From Frankiales bacterium (lineage in GTDB: Bacteria > Actinomycetota > Actinomycetes > Mycobacteriales > SCTD01): 21,189 nt of DNA. The DNA lies in assembly GCA_025464915.1 (NCBI GenBank), contig JAODNF010000189.1:1-21189 (forward strand), written 5' to 3'. The stretch's first letter is position 1. Every line of letters starts with the position of its first letter. This document shows, piece by piece, positions 6,327 to 13,173 of the stretch. A model generated the notes under the pieces. The model had not been told where the DNA came from. It saw only the letters and a program-made list of their open reading frames with translations, and did not search any database. The position numbers and the translations under genes are program-made.

Positions 6327-7967
6327 CTAGGCGCGTGTGCGGCCGCGCCGGACCGCTGCTCCGACGGTCAGCAGCAGCAGCGCCAGGCCGGCCAGCAGCG
6401 GGGTGCCGCCGGTGGCTGCGAGCCCGCTGTGGTTGCCCGCCGTGCCGGGGGCGGGCGTGGTGCCGGGGACCTTCACCGGGGGCGCGCCGACGGGCGGCGT
6501 GGTGAGCGTGGCGGCCCTGTAGAGCGTGGGGCCGCTCACCTGGCGGGCGACCATCGAGATGCCGGAGCGGCTCGCGACGGCCTTGTCCGTGACGCAGAGC
6601 TTGGTGCAGCCGTCCGTGTAGGCGACCAGGACGCGACCCTGCTTGTCGAGCGTCATGTCGTTGAAGTCGAGCAGGTTGCGCTGGTTGCAGAGCCGGGCGT
6701 CCGCGACGTTCTTGTTCGACGTGCCCTGCAGGTCGATGCAGCCGCGCTGCACGGGGTCGGTGGGCGTCGCGTCGACGGTGGTCCAGCTCTTGCCGCCGTC
6801 GAGCGTGGTGGCGACGTAGAGGTCCCAGGAGCCGAGGAAGCCGAGGTGCTGGTCGTCGCCGATCCCTCGGGTGCCGAGGAAGGCGAACGCGGCGCGGCCC
6901 GCATCGCCGGCGATCATCTCGGGGAACTGGACGTTGTGAAGCCCGAGCTTGCTGCTCACGTCGTACGGCTTGGTCCACGTCTTGCCGTGGTCGTGCGAGA
7001 TCGAGACCTTCGCCGCGCTGGTGGTGCCCAGCTGCGTCTCGGTCGGGTTGGTCCCGTCCTCCCAGCCGAAGTAGACGGTGTTGGCCTTGTCGAACGCGAC
7101 CGACGGGTCGCTCTCGTCCTGGTTGTGGCTGCCCGGGACCTTGCGGACGTTCCAGGTCGTGCCCGCGTCCTCGCTGACGATGACGGCCGGCTGACCGCCG
7201 AAGAACTCCGAGTTGGTGAGGTTGTTGGGGGTGGGGACGCCGCCGCAGCCCTTGTTCGGCAGGTAGACGATGCCGGCGTGGTCGACCCGCAGGTGGCCGT
7301 GGATGGCGGAGCAGGCGCCGCCGTAGGCGTCGTCGGAGTGGATGGTCGGGGACTCCGGCACGTTGTAGGCCGGGCTGCTGAAGGGGAAGGTCAGTCCGCC
7401 GTCGTCGCTGCGGGCGCAGGTGCCGCTGAAGCCGTTCTGCGCGCAGTAGTAGACGGCGTCCGGGTAGCCGGTGAGGCCGGCCGTCGCCGGGCGGCCCTCG
7501 ACGGGGTAGGGCCCGCCGCCGACCGTCTGGTGGTCCAGGAGCGTCGCGGGCCCGCAGCCGGTCGACGGCGTCCAGCTCGCGCCAGCGTCGTCGCTGTAGG
7601 ACAGCAGAGAGCAGGCGGCGGTGAGCTGGGAGGTGAACGTGCGGTGCGTCTTCTGGTCCACGAACCCGATCGGGTCCAGCGAGGTCACCGCGTCCGGGTC
7701 CGACACGTCCTTGGCCTCCGTGAGCCTGTTCTTGGCGTCCCAGCGCATCCGCACCGTGGTCTGACCCGCGGTGAACAAGGCCGCGTCGGCCTTGGTGTCG
7801 TAGCCGATCGAGGGCTCGCCGCTGTTGGCGCCCACGGCGTACGTCGCGTAGGTCGGGAGGCCCGGCAGGGCAGCACCCGAGGGCGTCACGGTGAGCGCGG
7901 CGATGCCGGCGGCGGCGAGGAAGAGCGGGGCCCGACGCATCAGACGACCAGCTGGGATGACAGTCAC
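6327..7967 (-). CDS. Cell-wall-anchored Asp-box (BNR/sialidase-like) beta-propeller protein
   Basis: The 546-aa protein has a signal peptide (RRAPLFLAAAGIAALTV) and five Asp-box repeats of the S-x-D-x-G-x-T/S-W type: SDDAGASW (125), SDDGGLTF (187), SEDAGTTW (265), SHDHGKTW (324) and LDGGKSW (390). Such repeats mark a sialidase-like six- or seven-bladed propeller. A Pro/Ala/Gly linker (about 490-512) leads to LAATG (516-520), a hydrophobic helix and an RRGRTRA tail, which is a LAxTG sorting signal for class E sortase. The protein is thus exported and linked to the wall. Many cysteines suggest disulfides. The sialidase FRIP motif and catalytic residues are not evident, so glycosidase activity is unproven. 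GTG 7967 follows AAGGAG with short (3 nt) spacing; ATG at about 7940 would also leave the signal intact. Confidence 0.85.
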   Translation of the reverse strand: MTVIPAGRLMRRAPLFLAAAGIAALTVTPSGAALPGLPTYATYAVGANSGEPSIGYDTKADAALFTAGQTTVRMRWDAKNRLTEAKDVSDPDAVTSLDPIGFVDQKTHRTFTSQLTAACSLLSYSDDAGASWTPSTGCGPATLLDHQTVGGGPYPVEGRPATAGLTGYPDAVYYCAQNGFSGTCARSDDGGLTFPFSSPAYNVPESPTIHSDDAYGGACSAIHGHLRVDHAGIVYLPNKGCGGVPTPNNLTNSEFFGGQPAVIVSEDAGTTWNVRKVPGSHNQDESDPSVAFDKANTVYFGWEDGTNPTETQLGTTSAAKVSISHDHGKTWTKPYDVSSKLGLHNVQFPEMIAGDAGRAAFAFLGTRGIGDDQHLGFLGSWDLYVATTLDGGKSWTTVDATPTDPVQRGCIDLQGTSNKNVADARLCNQRNLLDFNDMTLDKQGRVLVAYTDGCTKLCVTDKAVASRSGISMVARQVSGPTLYRAATLTTPPVGAPPVKVPGTTPAPGTAGNHSGLAATGGTPLLAGLALLLLTVGAAVRRGRTRA

Positions 7968-8024
7968 GCACTCCTTCTTCGACGCGCCTCCCCCGGCTCC
8001 TCCCTGGACAGCTCCACCAGCATG

Positions 8025-8344
8025 CCCTCCCGCGCGGGGCCGGGTGACCGGTCAGGCTCTTGAGCCGCATCGTCGCGTGCGCCGGCCGGTGCTCCTGCAG
8101 GGCGATGAGCAGCGGCCGCTCGTGCGCCTCCAGCCGCACCCCGTCCGGGCCGGACGGCTCGAGGACCTCCGTCCACTCGACGAACGGCAGCTCCTCCGTC
8201 TCCTCGAACCGCCGCCGCAGAAGGGGCCCTGCGGCCTCGTTGACGCAGGTGAGCGGGCCCTCGGAGTCGACCACGAACATCGGCGCATGGTGAGGCAGCT
8301 GGCCAGCTGCTGACCAGGATGAGCTCGACCTCGCGCTGCGACAC
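8025..8344 (-). pseudogene. PAS-domain protein, frameshifted and truncated
   Basis: Three reading frames together rebuild a recognisable small actinobacterial PAS protein. GTG 8344 opens SQREVELILVS; a second frame gives QLASCLTM (about 8288-8311); a third gives PMFVVDSEGPLTCVNEAAG and continues through RRFEETEELPFVEW and IALQEHRPAHATMRLKSLTG. At least two single-base-scale lesions lie near 8305-8312 and 8281-8288. The usual C-terminal end of the PAS fold is missing after about 8030, where the sequence runs into the upstream region of the Asp-box gene. The intact family binds small ligands or senses light or redox state, but this copy is very unlikely to make a functional protein. Confidence 0.6.
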
Positions 8345-8414
8345 GCCCGGATGGTGAGGCCGCGACCGGTGCACACGCGTTGCGTGAGGAGTGCGACACC
8401 CCTGACGAGAGCCT

Positions 8415-8442
8415 TTGCGCGCGGCCCGCGGAGGAATAGCGT
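8415..8442 (+). promoter_or_regulatory. Putative promoter for the membrane protein gene
   Basis: TTGCGC (8415-8420) and TAGCGT (8437-8442) are separated by 16 nt and resemble a housekeeping sigma promoter. They would give a leader of about 25 nt containing GGGGG (8462-8466), 6 nt before ATG 8473. This leader could drive the downstream SRPBCC, cphB and cphA genes by read-through. Confidence 0.4.
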
Positions 8443-8472
8443 GCGCCTCAACCGACCAACTGGGGGTTCGCC

Positions 8473-9015
8473 ATGGCCGAGTTCGACATCAACAAGGTGA
8501 AGGGCAACGACCGCTTCATCGCCGGCGGTGCCGTCGTCTTCATCATCCTGTCCTTCCTGCACTGGCGGACGTTCCACCTCGACGGCTTGGGCTCCCACAG
8601 CGTGAAGCTCTTCGGTGAGGGCTCCTACGGTCTTCCGAAGCTGGCCTTCTTCCTGGCACTCGCCGCGGGGGCCGTCGTCATCGCCCGGCTCACGGGGGTC
8701 CTCGACAACCTCCAGCTCCCGGCCGGCGTCAACCTCATCACCCTGGCGCTGTCCGGCCTGGCCACGCTCCTGCTGCTGCTGCAGTTCGTCCTGGGCTTCG
8801 GGAAGTACTTCACGATCCCGGGCCACCCGTCGTACGGCTACTACCTCGGCCTCCTGGTGTCGGCCGCGATGACCTACTTCGCGTTCCTGAACTTCCAGGC
8901 CTCCGGCGAGAAGCTCCCCGAGATGCCGAGCGGCGGCGGCACCGCAACGCCGCCCCCGCCGCCGCCTGCGCCCCCCGCGCCTCCGCCCGCGGCGCCCGAG
9001 ACGCCGACCTCCTGA
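8473..9015 (+). CDS. Small four-helix membrane protein with proline-rich tail
   Basis: The 180-aa protein is not assigned to a characterised family. A short charged N-terminus (AEFDINKVKGNDRF) precedes four hydrophobic segments near residues 17-32, 55-73, 84-107 and 121-142. A cytoplasm- or outside-facing tail from about 150 is built from Gly, Pro, Ala and Thr with runs of six and more prolines. The start ATG 8473 has a clear GGGGG ribosome site. Its stop overlaps the probable CTG start of the next gene. The proline-rich tail may be a flexible linker or protein-contact segment. No catalytic motif is visible. Confidence 0.8.
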   Translation: MAEFDINKVKGNDRFIAGGAVVFIILSFLHWRTFHLDGLGSHSVKLFGEGSYGLPKLAFFLALAAGAVVIARLTGVLDNLQLPAGVNLITLALSGLATLLLLLQFVLGFGKYFTIPGHPSYGYYLGLLVSAAMTYFAFLNFQASGEKLPEMPSGGGTATPPPPPPAPPAPPPAAPETPTS

Positions 9016-9452
9016 GCGAGTCCTACCGCGTCGAGGCCACGAGCAGCGCGCCGCCCGAGAGGGTGTTCGCGCTGCTCGAGGCCGGCGACCGCTGGGCGGA
9101 CTGGGCCGGCGCCTTCGTGCCCCGCTCCTCCTGGGTCGTGGCAGGTGACCCGCCCGGGTCCGTCGGGGCGGTGCGCCGGCTGGGCATCGGGCCGCTCGCC
9201 AGCAACGAGACCATCGTCGAGCACGTGCCCGACACCCGGCTGTCGTACGTCGTCAGCTCGTGGCAGCCGTACAAGGACTACCGCGCCGACGTCGACCTGA
9301 CGGCCACGCCCGACGGCGGGACCCGGATCGTCTGGCAGGGCAGGTTCGTGCCGCGCCTCCCCGGCACGGGGGCACTGCTGCGCGCCGGCCTGCGCCGCCT
9401 GATCAGGGGCTTTGCCAGGAACCTCGCCCGGGCGGCCGAACGCGATCGGTAG
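9012..9452 (+). CDS. SRPBCC (START-like / polyketide cyclase) family protein, probable CTG start
   Basis: The body matches the SRPBCC helix-grip fold: ERVFALLEAGDRWADWAGAF early on, then IVEHVPDTRLSYVV, the strand DLTATPDGGTRIVWQG and a C-terminal amphipathic helix. The usual first strand (YRVEATSSAPPERVF) lies upstream of the first standard in-frame start (GTG 9063) and reaches back to CTG 9012. That CTG overlaps the previous TGA as CTGA, mirroring the GTGA overlaps elsewhere in the window. No ATG or GTG exists in frame just before it. Starting at 9012 gives 146 aa, normal for the family. These proteins bind hydrophobic small molecules or lipids; the ligand is unknown. A conservative call would be 9063-9452. 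Confidence 0.75.
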   Translation: MSESYRVEATSSAPPERVFALLEAGDRWADWAGAFVPRSSWVVAGDPPGSVGAVRRLGIGPLASNETIVEHVPDTRLSYVVSSWQPYKDYRADVDLTATPDGGTRIVWQGRFVPRLPGTGALLRAGLRRLIRGFARNLARAAERDR

Positions 9453-9455
9453 GGT
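9450..9455 (+). promoter_or_regulatory. Putative -10 box (TAGGGT) giving leaderless cphB mRNA
   Basis: TAGGGT begins on the stop codon of the SRPBCC gene and is followed by exactly 6 nt and the GTG start of cphB at 9462. No Shine-Dalgarno is present, so a leaderless transcript is the simplest reading. No convincing -35 hexamer is visible. Confidence 0.5.
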
Positions 9456-9461
9456 CGTCCG

Positions 9462-10358
9462 GTGAGCAGCGGCCCCCTTCTCGTCATCGGCGGGGCCGAG
9501 GACAAGACCGGCACCCGGCAGGTGCTCGCGCGCTTCGCCAAGCTCGCCGGCGGCGCGTCCGCGCGGATCGCCGTCGTGGCGACTGCGTCGTCCCTGGGGG
9601 ACGAGATCATCGACGCCTACCGCGAGGCGTTCGGCGCGGTCGGGGTGAGCGACATCGTCGCGCCGCGGCCGCGCACCCGCGCCGAGGCGGCCGACCCGGC
9701 GCACGTCGCGGACATCGACGGCGCGACCGGCGTTTTCATGACCGGCGGCAACCAGTCCACGCTGTCCGGGGTCGTGACGGGCACGCCCTTCGGAGCGGCC
9801 ATCAAGGCTGCCCACGCCCGCGGCGCCGTCGTCGGCGGCACCTCGGCGGGCGCCTCGGTGCAGAGCGAGCACATGGTCGCGTTCGGGCGCCCGGGCGCGA
9901 CGCCGAAGCTCCGGATGGCGCAGATGTCGGCCGGCCTCGGTCTGCTGCCCGGCCTCGTCATCGACCAGCACTTCGACCAGCGCAACCGGTACGGCCGGCT
10001 GCTGACCCTCGTCTCGCACGCCCCGCACCTGCTGGGAATGGGCGTCGACGAGGACACCGCGGCCATCATCACGGACACTCACCTGGAGGTCACGGGCCGC
10101 GGCGCCGTGACCCTGTTCGACGGCCGCTGGATGACCTCCAACGTCGACACCGCCCGCGGCTCCTCAGCCCTGCTCGCCTCCGGTGTGATCCTGCACTCGC
10201 TCCCGTCCGGTTCCTGCTTCGACCTCGAGGCCCGGGTGCTGCTGCCCGGCCTCGGCGGCCGACCCGACGACCTGCGCGAGACCCACGCCGTCCGCACCGG
10301 GACACTCGAGCACCGCATCGACGTCGAGGGCGCCCTCGGCGACCAGTCACGCACCTAG
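9462..10358 (+). CDS. cphB: Cyanophycinase (peptidase family S51)
   Basis: The 298-aa protein is a serine exopeptidase that cuts cyanophycin to beta-Asp-Arg dipeptides. It has the expected order of S51 motifs: PLLVIGGAEDK at the N-terminus, VFMTGGNQ, the nucleophile elbow GGTSAGAS (Ser128), and DQHFDQRNRYGRLL with the conserved His and Arg that follow in cyanophycinases, then GMGVDEDTA. Length fits cytoplasmic CphB (about 270-300 aa). No signal peptide is present, so it acts on intracellular granules. Start is GTG 9462, apparently leaderless. cphA follows after 11 bases, giving the common cphB-cphA order. Confidence 0.95.
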   Translation: MSSGPLLVIGGAEDKTGTRQVLARFAKLAGGASARIAVVATASSLGDEIIDAYREAFGAVGVSDIVAPRPRTRAEAADPAHVADIDGATGVFMTGGNQSTLSGVVTGTPFGAAIKAAHARGAVVGGTSAGASVQSEHMVAFGRPGATPKLRMAQMSAGLGLLPGLVIDQHFDQRNRYGRLLTLVSHAPHLLGMGVDEDTAAIITDTHLEVTGRGAVTLFDGRWMTSNVDTARGSSALLASGVILHSLPSGSCFDLEARVLLPGLGGRPDDLRETHAVRTGTLEHRIDVEGALGDQSRT

Positions 10359-10364
10359 GAGGGG
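10357..10364 (+). promoter_or_regulatory. Strong ribosome binding site of cphA
   Basis: AGGAGGGG lies 5 nt before GTG 10370 and overlaps the cphB stop codon. It fixes the cphA start and contrasts with cphB, which has no such site. Confidence 0.75.
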
Positions 10365-10369
10365 TCGGA

Positions 10370-13108
10370 GTGCAGCCGGATCTGAAGGTCCTGTTCACGC
10401 GGGTCTACCGGGGTCCCAACTACTGGTCGTACGACCCCGCCGTGCACCTGCAGGTCGACCTCGGCGTGCTCGAGGAGCACCCGACCAACCTGCTGCCGGG
10501 CTTCACCGACAGCCTGCTCCTGCTGCTTCCCGGTGTCGGTGAGCACTCCTGCTCGCGCCGCAAGTCAGGCGGCTTCGCCGAGCGGCTGCACGAGGGCACC
10601 TGGCTCGGGCACGTCACCGAGCACGTGGCCCTCGAGCTGCAGCGGCTGACCGGCGCCGAGGTCTCGCGCGGCAAGACCCGCGGCACGGCCGGCCGCCCGG
10701 GCGTGTACGACGTGATCTACTCCTACCAGGACGAGACCGTCGGCGTGGCCGCGGGCAAGCTCGCCGTCCGGCTGGTCAACCATCTGGTCCAGGCCGAGGA
10801 GGGGTTCGACCCCCAGGCCGAGATCGACGAGCTCATCCTGCTCGCCCAGAAGGCAGCCTTCGGCCCGTCGACGCAGTCGCTCGTGGACGAGGCCGTGTCC
10901 CGCGACATCCCCTGGATGCGGCTCAACAGCGGCTCGCTGGTCCAGCTCGGCCAGGGCGTGCACGCGCAGCGGATCCGGGCGACGATGACGTCGCAGACCG
11001 GGTCGCTGGCAGTCGACATCGCCTCCGACAAGGAGATGACCCTGCAGCTCCTCGGAGCCGCTGGTCTGCCGGTGCCGCAGTCGAAGTCGGTACGGACGCT
11101 GGCCGGGGCGATCGAGGTCGCGAACCGCATCGGGTGGCCGGTCGTCATCAAGCCCCTCGACGGCAACCACGGCCGCGGCGTCGGGCTCAACCTGCAGGAC
11201 GAGGCGGCCCTGGCCAAGGCCTTCGAGGTCGCCAAGGAGGAGTCCCGCCGGGGCTGGCTGGTCGTCGAGAACTACCTCGTCGGCAGCGACTACCGGTTCC
11301 TCGTCGTCGGCGGCCGGATGGTCGCGGTCGCCGAGCGAGTGCCGGCGCACGTGATCGGCGACGGCGTGAAGTCGATCGCGGAGCTCGTCGACGTCACCAA
11401 CTCCGACCCGCGCCGCGGCGTCGGGCACGAGAAGGTGCTCACCCGCATCGCGATGGACGCGGCGGCGGACGACGTCCTCGCCGGCCAGGGCTATTCCCGC
11501 GACGACGTCCCCGACAAGGGCGTCCAGGTGAAGCTGACCCTGACCGCCAACATGAGCACCGGCGGCATCTCCATCGACCGCACGATGGAAGCCCACCCGG
11601 ACAACGTCGAGATCGCCGAGGAGGCCGCCCGCGTCGTCGGGCTGGACGTCGCCGGCATCGACTTCATGGCGGTCGACATCACCAACCCCGTGCGCGAGGC
11701 GGGGGGCGGCATCGTCGAGGTCAACGCCGCCCCCGGCTTCCGGATGAACACGCACCCGACGATCGGCGAGCCGCAGTTCGTCGCGAAGCCGGTCATCGAC
11801 CTGCTGTTCCCGCCGGGCACCCCGTCGCGGATCCCGATCGTCGCCATCACCGGCACCAACGGCAAGACGACGACGTCGCGCATGGTGTCCCACATCTTCA
11901 AGGGGATGGGCCGCAAGGTCGGCATGACGTCGACCGACGGCATCGTCATCGACGAGCGGCTGGTCATCCGCGCCGACGCGTCCGGCCCGAAGAGCGCGCG
12001 GATGGTGCTGCAGAACCCCCGCGTCGACTTCGCCGTCTTCGAGGTGGCCCGGGGCGGGCTGCTGCGCGAGGGCCTCGGCTACGAGCGCAACGACGTCGCA
12101 GTCGTCCTCAACGTCGCGGCGGACCACCTGGGCCTGGGCGGCATCGACACCGTCGAGCAGCTCGCCGAGGTCAAGCAGGTCATCGTCGAGGCGGTGCCCC
12201 GCGACGGCTTCGCGGTCCTGAACGCCGACGACCCGCTGGTCGCCAAGATGGCGCGCTCCTGCAGCGGCGAGGTCGTCTGGTTCACGATGGCCGCTCCCGG
12301 GTCGGCCGAGGCCAGGAAGGTCGAGGACCACTGCCGCCGTGGCGGCCGCGCCATCGTCCTCGAGCGGGGCGAGCTCGGCGACATGATCGTGATCAAGCAC
12401 GGTCGCCGCTCGATGCAGCTCGCGTGGACGCACCTGCTCCCCGCGACGTTCGGGGGCAAGGCCGTGATGAACGTCCAGAACGCGATGGCCGCCGCTGGTG
12501 CAGCCTTCGCGGCCGGTGCACCGCTGCACGACATCCGGCAGGGCCTGCGCACGTTCCAGACCACCTACTACCTCGCCCCGGGCCGGCTCAACGTCACCGA
12601 GGTGGACGGCGCCACGGTCGTCGTCGACTACGCCCACAACGCTGCCGGCATGCGGCTGCTCGGCGACTTCGTCGACAAGCTGTCGGAGCACCCCGCCGAC
12701 GACCTGCTGCGGCACCGCCGGATCGGCGTCATCGCCACCGCCGGCGACCGTCGCGACGAGGACATGCGCGAGCTCGGCGAGGTCGCCGCGCAGCACTTCG
12801 ACATCATCATCGTGCGCGAGGACGCCCGGCTCAGGGGCCGCGAGTCGGGGGACGCCGCCCGGCTCATCGCGGAGGGCGCAGCTCGAGGCGGGCGCGTGAA
12901 GTCGGTCGAGACCGTGCTCGACGAGATCGCCGCCACCCGCCGCGCCCTCGACCTGTCCGGACCCGGCGACGTCGTCGTCATCTGCGTCGACAGCCACGCT
13001 GCCGTCTGGTCGGAGATCCAGTCCCGGTCGCACCGCGCCCAGGCCGGCTCACGCGCCGACGACGCCACCGGCGACCCCGACCTGCAGACACCTCTGCCCT
13101 TCGGCTGA
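10370..13108 (+). CDS. cphA: Cyanophycin synthetase
   Basis: The 912-aa enzyme polymerises L-Asp and L-Arg into cyanophycin with ATP. The N domain (1 to about 160) starts with RVYRGPNYWSY and carries HVTEH (81-85) followed by a Glu. The ATP-grasp domain (about 220-475) adds Asp to the backbone and shows KPLDGNHGRGVG near 264 and VEVNAAPGFRMN near 450. The Mur-ligase-like domain (from about 490) adds Arg to the side chain and shows ITGTNGKTTT (493-502), NVAADHLGLGG and DYAHN. All three domains are complete, as in CphA1-type enzymes. The C-terminal tail after about 885 is hydrophilic and probably dispensable. Start GTG 10370 is supported by AGGAGGGG. It likely shares a transcript with cphB. Confidence 0.96.
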   Translation: MQPDLKVLFTRVYRGPNYWSYDPAVHLQVDLGVLEEHPTNLLPGFTDSLLLLLPGVGEHSCSRRKSGGFAERLHEGTWLGHVTEHVALELQRLTGAEVSRGKTRGTAGRPGVYDVIYSYQDETVGVAAGKLAVRLVNHLVQAEEGFDPQAEIDELILLAQKAAFGPSTQSLVDEAVSRDIPWMRLNSGSLVQLGQGVHAQRIRATMTSQTGSLAVDIASDKEMTLQLLGAAGLPVPQSKSVRTLAGAIEVANRIGWPVVIKPLDGNHGRGVGLNLQDEAALAKAFEVAKEESRRGWLVVENYLVGSDYRFLVVGGRMVAVAERVPAHVIGDGVKSIAELVDVTNSDPRRGVGHEKVLTRIAMDAAADDVLAGQGYSRDDVPDKGVQVKLTLTANMSTGGISIDRTMEAHPDNVEIAEEAARVVGLDVAGIDFMAVDITNPVREAGGGIVEVNAAPGFRMNTHPTIGEPQFVAKPVIDLLFPPGTPSRIPIVAITGTNGKTTTSRMVSHIFKGMGRKVGMTSTDGIVIDERLVIRADASGPKSARMVLQNPRVDFAVFEVARGGLLREGLGYERNDVAVVLNVAADHLGLGGIDTVEQLAEVKQVIVEAVPRDGFAVLNADDPLVAKMARSCSGEVVWFTMAAPGSAEARKVEDHCRRGGRAIVLERGELGDMIVIKHGRRSMQLAWTHLLPATFGGKAVMNVQNAMAAAGAAFAAGAPLHDIRQGLRTFQTTYYLAPGRLNVTEVDGATVVVDYAHNAAGMRLLGDFVDKLSEHPADDLLRHRRIGVIATAGDRRDEDMRELGEVAAQHFDIIIVREDARLRGRESGDAARLIAEGAARGGRVKSVETVLDEIAATRRALDLSGPGDVVVICVDSHAAVWSEIQSRSHRAQAGSRADDATGDPDLQTPLPFG

Positions 13109-13121
13109 GGACCTGTGCTCC

Positions 13122-13168
13122 TGCGTCCGCCCGCCTGACGCTCGGCGATGCCCACCTGAGCGGACGCA
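13122..13168. terminator. Inverted repeat between convergent cphA and Mur-ligase paralogue
   Basis: TGCGTCCGC (13122-13130) is perfectly complementary to GCGGACGCA (13160-13168) with a 29-nt loop. It sits in the 65-nt gap between two convergent stop codons, where a bidirectional terminator is expected. No T-run follows, as is usual in high-GC actinobacteria. Confidence 0.45.
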
Positions 13169-13173
13169 AGACG

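Noticed and set aside
5799..8344. Mobile element responsible for the broken genes
   Set aside because: No transposase, integrase, terminal inverted repeats or target duplications were seen around the two pseudogenes.
6268..8826. 852-codon open frame on the minus strand
   Set aside because: Most of it is the shadow of the Asp-box gene and the membrane protein gene. Only about 250 bases (the PAS segment) look like protein, and these are annotated as part of a pseudogene.
8941..9010. CCG/GCC-rich repeat-like stretch as a possible microsatellite
   Set aside because: It simply encodes the proline-rich tail of the membrane protein; repeats are imperfect and no other copy is present in the window.
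9260..10369. Upstream extension of cphA
   Set aside because: The extension is low-complexity Arg/Pro shadow of the SRPBCC and cphB genes. The start at 10370 has a strong ribosome site and matches the family N-terminus.
10565..13033. Long open frame opposite cphA
   Set aside because: It is a Val/Asp/His/Arg-rich antisense shadow with no motifs, while the plus strand has a complete cyanophycin synthetase.
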